Source of the DNA: Ustilago trichophora
Lineage: Eukaryota > Basidiomycota > Ustilaginomycetes > Ustilaginales > Ustilaginaceae
NCBI GenBank assembly: GCA_900323505.1
Contig: OOIN01000003.1
Span: 1,054,001-1,118,000 of the forward strand
DNA: 64,000 bases
Direction of reading: 5' to 3'
Below are positions 50,960 through 62,450 of the stretch, one piece after another. The notes beneath the pieces are model-generated. The model was not told the origin of the DNA and did no database searches. It saw only the letters and a program-made list of their open reading frames with translations. The position numbers were made by a program, and so were the translations under genes. Each line of letters opens with the position of its first letter. The first letter of the stretch is position 1.

Positions 50960-53900
50960 TCGCAGGCTCGCTTTGGGTTTTGCGTTTGCTTTGGTTGCGA
51001 GCTTTGCCGTTCAAGGTTGAGCAGAGAGTCTAGGTCTCCTGGCGGCAGTGTGCACGGCCACACCAGAAAACTCCACTCTCTCTAATCTCGAAAAGGGCGG
51101 CACGGCACGCTGCAGTAAGCCTGCACTATGACAAGGCCCAAGCACCGTGCGACTTTGTTTTGGATTTGCATTTCGTATTTCTGAATACCAAAAAGCAATA
51201 TTCCACAAATCGCATATTCGAAATGTGATTGCGCTGCGATGTGGTGTTCCAGAATGCAGCAGCGAGGCGAGCCACACTATGGAAGCTGCTCCTCTGCCAA
51301 CCTTTTCATAGGGGTTAGACTCGCGTGGCTGCGAGGTCAGGCGTGCATGCTCAGCTCTGGTGTGTGTTTTCGCAAAGAGTCTCTCTGCACTCACAAGATC
51401 GTCTGAGCTGCTCAAAGCCTTACCCATCCGACGGTTCAACATGCACGGCATTGCCAAGCGAGTTCCGACAGTCGTTGCAGCACCAACTGATGCCACCCTT
51501 TGCGCAGCACGACACTTCGTGATCCAAAAGCAAGACTGCTGCCTTCAGGCTTGGGATGCACAACGCGAGCCTTCACCTTCCTGGAGGAAAGATACACTTG
51601 CACGCCGAGGCTGTACAATGCACAGCCGTGACGGACGCCAAGCACGTATACAGCCGAAATGATCATCATCGGAAACACACGCTCTGGAGATGAGGCGATG
51701 TTCCAGTTAGCGCTCGAAACTTCGGCGGCCACAGGAACCAACTCTCGACTCGGCACATGTCATTGCGCGACTAGATGCCTTGGCGGTCAGCATTGCAGCT
51801 AGATGCTTTATCGGCCGAAAGAGAATCTGGCAAAATGTTTGTTCAATTACGCTCTGACATTCATGGTATCGCCATGCATCCTGTCCCCCGATGCTAGCTC
51901 GTTCATTCAAAGGGGCACACACAAAGTGTTTGTTCGACGGATGTGCTTCAACGAGGCAAATACAGCTCTCATAAATAGCTTTTCATCGTTGGAGCGGATC
52001 ATGGGTTCTCGTCGAGCGCTTCTGGCAGGTCGTCTGTAGCTGTGGCAGACCGTATTAGTAAGGGCATGCTCCATCACGATGACGCTGAAGAGTTCAAACT
52101 GAACCTATGTCGCAAGTCAAAGAGACAGCTTGGAATCATCGATATGTTGGCTGAATACTTCGCAGCGCATGTCCTACGAATGAGCGAAATCTCCTCAAGG
52201 CGATCGTTTCGATATGAAGCAGCAAAGTTAAAGACAAGACCGCTCCGGTCAAGAACAGAGACAGCCAAAGTCCATCTAGTTTGTATACGACCATCGCTTG
52301 GCATCAGATAAAGCCGCCTTGGAGGCTTCTGACACGATGAAAATGTGCAAAGGTGCTCAAAAGGTTCATCAATGTCAATAGCTTTCTGATGATCGAAAAT
52401 GATTCGGCGGTCTGCGGACTGTGTCAAGTGCTACTAAGATGACAAAGCTGCCCCTCGAACAAGAGATGGGCCCAAGCACATCAGTGGTGTTGATGCCCTT
52501 GTTGTGACAAACCGATTTCATCCCTTTGCCTGTTGTGGACGCCTACGTCATGCAGCTCCTTCATGCTGTCTATTGCTGCCGTCTTGACGCAACATAGCAG
52601 AGGAAGATGCTTCGCCGATACTGGGCCCTTACGAGAAGTGGGACTAAAGTGTCCTCGACTCCTTCAACGTCGAGCCACGGAATGTTGTAGGGCTGTGCAA
52701 TCCGAGTGCCCACCCTTTCTGCCTTTCTTTCACAGTAGCCTGTGTCCCAAATGTTGATGCCTCTTCTGATGCATACCTCTCTTGGCTACAAACAAAGCTG
52801 ATCTGCTCATTCGAGGCTATCAAAGGCACGCAACGTCGCTGAGCGGCCGCTCAAAAGCACAGGTCTTGTTCCTTGCCCCTATCTTGCCTCATACAGCAGA
52901 TCTGTCTTCGCGGCCTGGGTGCTCGGCTCCCGCAAAGAACCACACAGTCAGTTCTTCAAGGATAAGATCGTTGCGACTTTGCAAAGAACAAAGTGTGACT
53001 TTGGAATGGATTGTGGAAGCTCCGTTCGATCACGGTATCGGATCCTCTATGTCACGAGAGAGCCAGGAGACAGGATACTGTCTTTTTCCAGTTAGAAAGA
53101 GAGCTGGATCTACACCTTGGATCATTCTAACACTCTCTCGCGGGGCTAATCGCTTCTAGCTGACCTGGGCTACCCGAATGTTGTCTGGTCACAGTTAGAT
53201 CTAGGATGCTTCGAACCGGAACCGATCCAAATATAGCACATCTTGCTCGCCCTTTCCGTCTTGTTGCAACTATCACTGCCAAGCTCGATAGCCAAATCGC
53301 CAAGTTCGGGCACTAAATCATCAACGGCACCAAGGAAGTCTACAGGCTACGTCCTTTGCGAACCTCCCCAGTATCGACCTCTCCATCAACACGCAACAAT
53401 CATCGTTCCCCAACATCCGGTTCATTGACGGACAGGGTCTAGGTTCTACTTGAGATTCAGCTGGCTACAATATTGACCGTGTAGGGTGTGGCGACTCCGC
53501 TCGGAAATCTTCATAGTCAGAGTTCAACTTGAGTGGCTATTTCGGTGACAGAACAATTTGCACTTGGACCTTGCCCTCAGAGGATCAAGCTCCGCTACCA
53601 CACGCCGAAACTAAATTGGCACCTTGTGGGTTGGGTGCCCTTCGAACCAATTCAGATGCCAGCGAATGCCGGCGGTGGTTGACTGTTGCACACGTGTGCT
53701 CGTGCAGCATGGTTTCAAGGTGTTGTGCGAGCAGGATTCCTTTCAACAGGGTTCGGACTGGCTGCGTTTGCAAGGCCGAGTGGCCGAGTTGTCAGAAGCA
53801 AGACAGTGGGAGCTTGAAGTGGCCTTTGTGCGCCTCAGAAAGTGTTCGCGGAAGAGCAATGAGCAGCACGTTTAGCGGAAGCGCACTCTGCGTTTTGCTT

Positions 53901-56900
53901 GCACGGTAAGACTATCATGTCCATTCAGAAGAAGCGTCGTTCGAATCCACCAGACTCCCATATCGGAGCGTCTTTCGGAACAGCGACGGCATTGACACCT
54001 GATAGACAGAGTTCACGAATCAACTTGGAGATAAATCAAGCATGAAAGCTCCAACCGGCAGGCCCAGCAAAGGCATGAAATATGGCGTTTGTGCCAGCAA
54101 AGCGCGTGAGATCGCAAATTGATGCGACGCAACCTGTTCCTGAAAGGGCTTTGGCGATCGTATTCAATATCCTAGCATTCTCATGCTAGCCCAAAATACG
54201 ATCGATGGTTAACACCAAAGTACCATAGGAAGCTACCATACGTCCTCGGAGGGAGGGAGGTAGAGGGAGAGAGCATGAATTGTGAGAGCATGAATCGTAT
54301 CCTGAAATTGAAAGCTCAATAAAAAAAGGCATTGTTCCTGGTTGCAGTGCGCGCAAGCCGGTAGTCCGGTTCATGCGATTGGTTCTGATACCATTGTGCA
54401 GGGGATGGCTGTGAGCTCTCGGATCCGAAGCCATGTACAGAGGCACGAAACGAATTCTCGGGTCTATAGCATCGCAGGGCAGCAAGAAAAAGCCATTTGT
54501 TGTCGCTGTCGGAGCTGTGTTTTTTTTTGGAGCCCAGACGGATATATGGATCTTTCTTTCCTTACTGTACGCAGTGCGTTGACGCACGAGACGCATCAAT
54601 CCATTCGATATCAGCCGGAGATGTGCGTCTCACGCAAAGACTTGGGTGAAGGCGCTCGGCAAAGTACCGAACGACGTAAAACGCCCGATTATCAAGGGCG
54701 CAAGGGTCCTCGTGAGAGAAAGAGCGAATGTTCGGCGTCATTTCGCCTTGTGGGTATCATGCAATCAATCAGAAGCGAGCATCACTCTTCGGCGTGGCCT
54801 GACATGACTCGGAAAGCCCCACGCGGCGCCCATACTGGGGTACAGGCGAGAAGACGGAAGCGGGAAGCCTAAAGAGTCAGCGTCGGATCGAACGCGCGAG
54901 GTACCAAATCGGAAAGGTGTCTACGTGAAAGAGATTATTAGAGAAAGGGGGGCACTTTCGGTGGTGACATATCTCGACGAGCAGAAACAAGACAGATTGC
55001 AGAGGATAAGTTAGAAATCGAGTTGAACGCTAGGTGCTCGCGTGGTGTTTCAGGGACGCGGAAATTGTGAAATGTGCCTCGAAGCTGTCCATGTCTCTCT
55101 CTCGTTCCGAAGGAACCACGTGTCGGATAAACGAATTTTGATCCTCACTTCCTCCTATCCAACCAACCAGCTTTGCCCTGATACTGCAACGCCGTTCCGC
55201 ATTTTACGGCGGAAAGCATTGAAAAGGAGGCTTTCCGATATCGCAGAAACCATGCGAAGCGAAGCTTTCCCGATGTCCTCCGAATGGACGGAACCCAGCT
55301 GTCAGTTGCTCGGATGATGAAATGAATGAAATTTGAAGAACATGTCACTTCTTTTCGTTTCTGATGATGGCTGCCCGCAAACGCAGTTGGGTTGGCCTGG
55401 AATTGAAGGTGACACGCACCCTTTCTTCTGGCCTTCGAAAGTTCGCACAGCCGTTGGCGTTTGAAATCAAAAACTTGGTACGGTACGCTTTCAAGCCTCT
55501 GGCTGAGACACTGTGCGATGGATCCCTTCCGTCTGCACCGTACAAGTTTAGCTAATCCACGAGGGAGAAACACTTCCGCTGCAGAGACTTTCTGCATGAA
55601 GTCATGCGGATCCGAGGCACAGCCAAGCTACGCTAACCAAGAAAGAAGGGACATGTATGTGAACTGGATGCCAAGTTGAGCGAGCTCGGAACTCGGTCAT
55701 GGTCAAGTTGAACTCATGCAGGTTCCCACCGTCCACATCCACTTCCGCGGAAGCAAACAAGGGGGCGGAGAAAGGCATCTTTGCCTGCTGGTGAGTTGAT
55801 TTGCAGGTAAGAGAAAATGGAATGCCAAGTCCAAGCTAATAGAGATCAAGGTCCGATGGAGATAGGCTCGCTTGTGGTCATCCGGTCTTACGTGAATCGA
55901 TGGACACGCTGCGAAGACTGGCAGAGAGCTCGATTAAGATGACCGATAGGCAGCTGAAAATCGCATTCTCCCATGGAGACTCGTGGCTGGCTGACTCCGC
56001 AGCGGAAGCAGAGATAGAGAGCAACACTGAGCTCAGCAGAAACAGCAACAAAAATATTTGCCAAAGTATCGAGTGCAAAGCGGAGTCACAAAAAGGGTAT
56101 CGATAGGACGACACGGATGTGGCGACAAGAGAGGGGCCCAATTCAGGGTCAGGGTCGAAGAAGACTCGCGTAGACAAAGCCAGCAAGGGGAAAAAGCGAG
56201 CCTCGCTTTGCTATGCTGCAATTCGACTGAGGATCAGCAACATCGGAGCCTGAAACCATGTGGCTGAAGAGGGAAAAAAACAGGATTGCTGTACCAAGTA
56301 GTTTAAAAGTGATGATGGATCATGGATCAAAGATAGAAATCAGGAACCAGCTCCGACAGTTCCATTTTTTTTATTTTTTTTTTCCGCAACTACTTTACTG
56401 GCTCCGATATTTGCCCTACCTCTCATGCAACTGGATGCTGGTACAGAACAGAACAATGCTGCTCGTGATTCGTCTTCTGCAAGCTCGCCTTGTGCCCCCA
56501 GGGCCTTTTCCGCTTAGCGCCCGTCTAGAGGCACGAACTCAATGCTTGATGACTGGTCATCTTGACCGTCACAGCTACCTTTTTGACACTCCGTCACGGA
56601 CCGATGGCGGATGAACTCCAGGTTTGTCGGTCAGGCTAAGCGCGCGCGCAAAAACAAAAGTGTACGACCTTTCCATTCGATCTTGGAGATTGGCCGTTGG
56701 ATGCCGAGGCGGTGAGTGCGCAAAAAATGAAGATTGAGTGGATTGGAATGTCAACATAGCTCCAATTTGTGCCATTTGTTCTGCATTTTGTTTCATGCCC
56801 ACCATAAGACAGCAACACTATGCCGCAGTGTCGAACAATCCGTTCGGATTCGTCCGCTAGTCATAGACCTATCGGAGCACCGCAGGCACCGAAATGCACC

Positions 56901-57836
56901 TCATCTAGGTGGCGCTCAAAAGATGCATCGCTGCTTGAACTGCACGAGTCCTTGTAGTTTCCATGCGATTCGTCGGACCCAAGGCAATGGTGCAGAGATC
57001 GAAAGCAACCCAATCCTTCAGTATAGAGTCATGTCAATGCCGATCGCGCAAGGCAGTGACAGAGCCTGGAAAGTTCGGTTCTTCAGCCGCTGCGCAATTC
57101 ACAAGAAGGTCTGGAACCTGACATTGTCAACGGCGGCTACGACTCCCCCTTCCTGTTGGTCAAGAACTTTTTCAAGTGCGCGAATTTGGCTCTTTGGGAA
57201 TTTGGCTTTTTGACTTTTGCCTCGTGTTGAAGATTCGGTTGCGGGTTTACGGTGTGCGGCGATTCGGCCGGTCACATCACCGTCACTGTCACCGTCACCG
57301 CCGCCCACCGATCTTGGCCCGTGAGGTCTATTGTGTTGCGAGCCTCGGGTCAACCGGCATTGCGGTCACAATGTCAGCAATCTTGGATGAAGCCGAAAGA
57401 GCCCAGGCCAGTCATGAACACAAAGTCCGATCTTGAACCGTATCCGCATGCCGTTCATGGGTCCATAAGATGATATAAGATATGGAGATTAGACCGCCGA
57501 AAGGCGTATTTGTAGCGTACCAGACCTTCGGCATCGGCATCAGCTCAGCATCAAAAGCACCGCTCCCGCCAGCGGAGGATCCGAGTCGTCGCGCCCTCCC
57601 CTATCCTCTTTCACAAATGCCATTTTGCATCGCCCGCCTCGCTCGATAGCGAACAAGTGGATGCCAAAATTTAGACGTACACTGTACCTATCCGCAAAGA
57701 CGCAGTGCAACAGGACTATCGGCTGCATTCAGAGGCAAAGCCGAAGAAAGAAAAGAGCGACATTCGATTTTCTTCTTCGTAGGCTCCAGTTCGGCTTTCT
57801 CCGGTCAGTGGATCAAAGACAACCAGACAAAGGAAG

Positions 57837-57890
57837 CAAAAAAGGAAGAAAAAGAAAAAGAGAAAAAAAAAAAGAAAAAAAAAGGAAAGG
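57837..57890. repeat. Homopurine A/G tract
   Basis: About 54 nt almost entirely A and G (gaaaaagaaaaagag-type) on the plus strand within the gene-poor interval. Such tracts can form triplexes and disfavour nucleosomes. Confidence 0.85.
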
Positions 57891-60599
57891 TCTGGACTGC
57901 TGCGTGACTGCGTTTGACACGCGTATCAGCGTGGACTCCACGCGGCATTCGCTGGGGGCCCGCGCTGACTACTTGACGCACGCACAAGCGCGGCTAAATC
58001 TAGAGTCTGGGTGATGCTAGTCCTACCAAGCTCTTACCACACCGACTGCACGAAAAGCATCGCACAAAATAGCAAGTTATGGTCAGCGAATGCGGTCCAG
58101 GGTTGGAAGCCAAGATGAAGGCTAGTCATGCCTGGGAGACGCTGAGATGGAATAGAGCATAAACGCGTTCCTGATCGGAGTCTCGGGCAATTCGCATTTC
58201 CGGCTTCCGGTGGGAACACCCTTCACTTCCCAAAGAGATTGCGAAGAAGTGACAAACAGCTAGTTTGTCAAGGAATCTTAAGGGCCAATGTTGCAGTAAA
58301 CGGTGGGACGGCCTTGATAGAGGGCAAAGTGGAGCTCCAACTACTGTATCTACAAGTAAAGACCGAATGTTAGATGCGCAGGTCCAGCTCATTGATGTAA
58401 GGCTGCAACTTCGGATCCGATCGAGCTTTCAAGCACCCAGCGTCGCCTTACCCGCAGGTAAGATGGACTCGAGACACGCGAGACGTCTCTAAACTTTACT
58501 ATTCATGCCTGGCCTCGCTTCAATCGAATGGTCTCCACACGAGACTCTAGTGTGCATTGTCTGCTCGATGTTTTCTTATTCATTGCACCAATTCCATGTG
58601 CATACTGCAGCCATACTGCTGCCTGGGCAATGCGCTTGACGGTTTCTTCAGCATGGCAGCAACGAGAGAATCACCGACCAGGCTAGCAATCACAAGATGA
58701 CTGGATGCCAAGCTTTGGGTTCATCGGATGTAGCAGTCCGGTCTGGTATCTATCTATTGTGCAGGCTAGACCACGTTTTGGAGTTGGGTGTGGCAACCCG
58801 AGCTAGCGTGCGTGTGTTTTTCTTTTTCGTCTGACCAAAGGAATGTGGTCTACCATTCATCAGGCCGCCGAAAATAGACCACATTGCGCTGAATGCAACG
58901 TAGGGCGCAGAGTCAACACTGTGCCGTTCCACGGAGAACTGGACACAGGCGTGGCGGCAAGCAATGCACCGTCGCGGGTCTGGCAAGGCCTCAAAGCCTC
59001 GTAATGCAAGGCCTTGCAGTTGAAGGTGACCACCTTCGCTCGAGTCGCCTTGCCCTCGCTTACAGTGAGGATCAAAAGAGGAAAATGTGGCTGAGGTCTA
59101 TCAGAATAAAAATTGCGCTCGGCAACAGAAAAGAAAGCTTTCCCCCAGGGTCGAAATCCACGAAATAGGCCTCGCTTCCAGTAGAGGACTGGCGTTCAGC
59201 CTATGGAGCCGAGCCGAGTGAGTTGACCCTGGTAAGTACAGCGTTTATGTGATATCCACTGTTCACACAGGGTTGTGCTTTGTGTCAAAGGCCGGTCGCC
59301 TTGCCCTCGTTGCGCCGCACCTACACCAACTTTACGCCCGACGATGTACATCTCTCGGCAACATCTTCGCCGCCGATGTTTCCGTTGCACATGCTGTACG
59401 CGACAATTAGAGCCGAGTAGCAATTACTCAAGTAAAGATCGGTTAGAAATTGAACGATGGACCCCTCGCTTTACTAGAACCCTCTCGCGGCTCACGGCAA
59501 CCACGGTGGTACCAGTTGGCGTCGGAAGCGTTCAACATCTTGCTCATCTGATGCTTATCTAAAGTGTATCCAGCACCAACCAGATATGGCAGATCCCTTT
59601 GGCTGACGCGGTCGCGGTCATGGACCGAGGCTCAAAAAGCAGACACACAAAATAGGGCAATTTGTTGGATTTGCATTGGTGACTTCGCTTGGGAGCAAAT
59701 TCAAGCTGGGGCTAAAAGCGCTAACCTCGTTGACTGCGTTTGTAGCCTTTGTTGTTGTCTGTCAACAACAACCTCCTTGCGCCCACATATCTTTTCCTGC
59801 TGCTGACCCGAATTGTGAGCCCTGGTGATAGTTGAGCAGTTGCCGACCCGCTACATTCACGCAGAAAGCATCGCCAACTGAACCCACGAGTCTCGTAACA
59901 GCAAATATAATTTCGCTTTGACAGAACGGTGCATTTTCATCCAGTCTTTCAGGGTCTCGCTTTCGAACAGAGTTCCTCCCGAATCGATTTGCCCGTTGTC
60001 TCGGTCCCTTACTCTATGGGAGGGATCAAAGGCCCTTCTTTGTGCTCATTGGGATTGCTGAAAAAAAAGATGGCTTCCACGCCCCTCGGAGCCGTTCTGG
60101 AAGCCGAGCCCTGTATGACCAGGATCGGCGTGAAAAGAAGGCAGACATTGCCGGCCACACTGTGCCAAGCCGATAGCATTCCGACGTACATGAACAGCAA
60201 TCAAAAGCAATGAGCTAGGTACATAACACTCTCCCATACATCAGCAGCAGCAGAGGAGGGGTCACCACAGGCTTAGGCTTGAGCCTGAAGATGGACGCTC
60301 GCTCGCCCGAATTCCAACGGCCCAATGCCACTGATGCCACATGTTCTCTTACCCAGATTTTGAGAATCGACTAAAAAAAGGACCAACGAACCAAGCAGGG
60401 CACTTAATCCCAGAGGTGGGTGATAGATTTTGCACGTGTAGGAAAAAATCTTCAGCCTATCAGGAGCGCAAATTGCAGAGATAGTTTGCTCCCTCGTCTT
60501 CGTGCCATCGCGTCCGTGTTCCTGTCCGTCTTTGATACGTTGCTAAGGCCTTAAAGAGCTGCTCTCGGTATCCGTAGTAGCGTCAAAAGTAGCACGAGC

Positions 60600-62450
60600 A
60601 GCAAGAGTCTTGCGTGATGCGACAATGTGCTTGGCCAGCGATGGGCAGGGTCGTGGTGTTGGGTCTTTTTTTTCTTTGCTGTGTGATCACAGATTTTTCC
60701 GGATGCATTGCAAAACGCAGCCTGACACTGATTTCTGCAACCTGGATCCAGATCTGGCTTGCATCTTCGCCTTACCCTTTCTCAGTTCCGAGCCAAGCTC
60801 GCCTGTCTCCTGGTGCTGCCTGCAGCTGCAACATTTGCAAAACAGGCGGATTGCTTGCTTGCATCTCTCCTCGGAACGTGGAGAGCTGCTGCTTGTGGTG
60901 CCTCATGGCTTGCATCTTTGTCTGCTGCTTCGGCTTCCCACCGCGACTTCGACTGCCGAAATCGCACCAGGCCACGCTCTCCCCCACGCAAATCACACCA
61001 CACACGCTCGCACCAAGAGGCCAAACATTTGCTGCTCGACTCGCCTTACCTCGGTAGCCTCGGTCAGTGTAAGTGTGTGTTCACAGCGGCGTTTCCGCAT
61101 TCCTTTTCGAACTCTGCCCACCCTCACAAACTAACCACTCTCTTTTCTTTCGATTCTTCACTGCTTCCATAGCAAGACCATTCTAATAGCTTTTCTTCTG
61201 CACGTTCGATTTGGCAGAATGCCACTTCATCTGCGACGAAACTCCCTTTTCTGCATCTTTGGACCGTAAATGGAATTAGTTCTCCTGACCGGTTTTCCTT
61301 TGTTGATGCCTCGATTTCATTTCGGCCTCTGCGAGCAACGATTGCCGTTGCAGCCTGTAACCGGGCCCGGAATGTGCTCTTCGGGTTCTCTTTTGCCCTT
61401 CGCAGGTCAATCTGGAGCCGAAGAGCTCAACAGAGCAGGCGGCTGTCATGGGCATACCGGACCGAGATATGTGTGTGTGTGTGTGTGTGTGTGTGCGATG
61501 GAGTGAGAGAGTGGATTTTCCGGCTGGTCTGCTCAGAAGTCGAGCTTGGGATTGGATCAGAGACGGCAGTAAGTTTTGCCTGTTCTGGTCCCTGCGTTTC
61601 GCATAATCGGTGCTTGAATTTCAAGACTGCTACTTGCTGCAGCCAGCCGGCCAGCCAGCTAAAGCGACATTTGCCTGCCCTCCTTTGTCTCTTTTTGCTC
61701 TTTCAATCACTCGTTTCGGCTGGTTGCCACTATCCGGTTGGTAGCAAAGATGGAAAACGTTGACCGCGGAGACTCGAATGATGTTCTCACTTGATTGATC
61801 GCTGTGCTCGTCCGGCATACCCAGATTGATGGGTCCTGCCCTCGACTTATCGAAACAACCAGACCCAGTCCCTGGGGTCCTCGTGGATTTGACTCTCCTC
61901 CCACTTTTTCCCAGAGGAGATGCTGCTGCTGCGTCCTGTCACATGCTGCTCTGCTTTTCTGGCCACGGTCCCTGATCTGGCTGCTTATACCTCCGCTTGT
62001 TGGCCTCTGTGGATTCTGGCCTTCTGCCATCTGCCCTTCTACGCCGTGAGCTCAAAGCAAGCGCAGCTTTGTATATATCCCCGTGACTCCGCTCGCTGTT
62101 TCTACGCCACCTTGATTCTTTTCCCTCTCTTGCTTGAAATCTTCTCCGCCTCTCCTACGATCAGCCTGGTACTTGACATTCATCTGCTTCACCATCGACA
62201 CCCAACGCCAAACGCCATCAGCTTCATTGGCGTTTCAGCTTCTGCAGAAAACTGTCCACCAACATCTGCGCTCACCTAGCACCTCATTTCAACCACCTCG
62301 TCATTGACAGCGTTTCTTCATCGCTCGATCCTCCTTTGATCGGCTGCAGCATTCGAATAGGCCGCTTCTCAGCATACACGACATCACAGCGGCTCCGCGA
62401 CACCTACTGCCTGCATACAGTCCGAGTCTACCCGACACACCCTCGTTGAT
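60600..62450 (+). promoter_or_regulatory. Pyrimidine-rich leader/promoter of the zinc-cluster factor
   Basis: The plus strand is C/T-rich with many CTTC, TTCC and CATC words, as in other 5' leaders of this contig, and continues to the ATG at 62451. A gtaagt donor at 61069-61074 and a ttcgcag acceptor at 61399-61405 could bound a 5'-UTR intron of about 340 nt. Several upstream ATGs with short frames are present. Extent and use as transcript are inferred from composition only. Confidence 0.4.
61470..61495. repeat. (GT)n microsatellite
   Basis: Thirteen tandem GT (TG) units, the only long GT run in the window, located about 960 bp upstream of the transcription-factor start. Confidence 0.93.

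Larger units (their letters stand above)
50639..62450. other. 11.8-kb gene-poor interval
   Basis: No reading frame in this block shows the C/G-ending codon bias of the real genes, none matches a family I know, and the longest frames are under 180 residues with random composition. Base composition looks less GC-rich than the genic part. I see no transposase, reverse transcriptase or integrase motif, no long terminal repeat and no clear tRNA. Simple repeats are the CAGG run (50919-50959), a T/A-rich stretch (56366-56387), a purine tract (57837-57890) and a GT run (61470-61495). The right 1.9 kb is pyrimidine-rich and probably leader and promoter of the transcription factor at 62451. The rest could be a very long regulatory region, decayed coding or transposon DNA, noncoding RNA, or centromere-like sequence; nothing seen decides between these. 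Confidence 0.6.

Noticed and set aside
51011..51496. 161-residue minus-strand frame in the gene-poor block
   Set aside because: Random composition and no codon bias or domain; the frame length is compatible with chance.
53774..53965. tRNA-like A box (tggccgagttg) and B box (gttcgaatcc)
   Set aside because: The boxes are about 155 nt apart, and neither the T stem nor the acceptor stem can pair from the flanking bases, so no tRNA fold forms.
55878..56186. Minus-strand frame with a very hydrophobic stretch resembling a signal peptide
   Set aside because: The hydrophobic part starts about 40 residues after the first possible Met, codon use is random and no splice model provides a better start.
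60759..61172. 137-residue plus-strand frame with signal-peptide-like N-terminus
   Set aside because: It has no ATG at its apparent start (TTG) and lies in the pyrimidine-rich leader of the transcription factor; composition explained by C/T richness.
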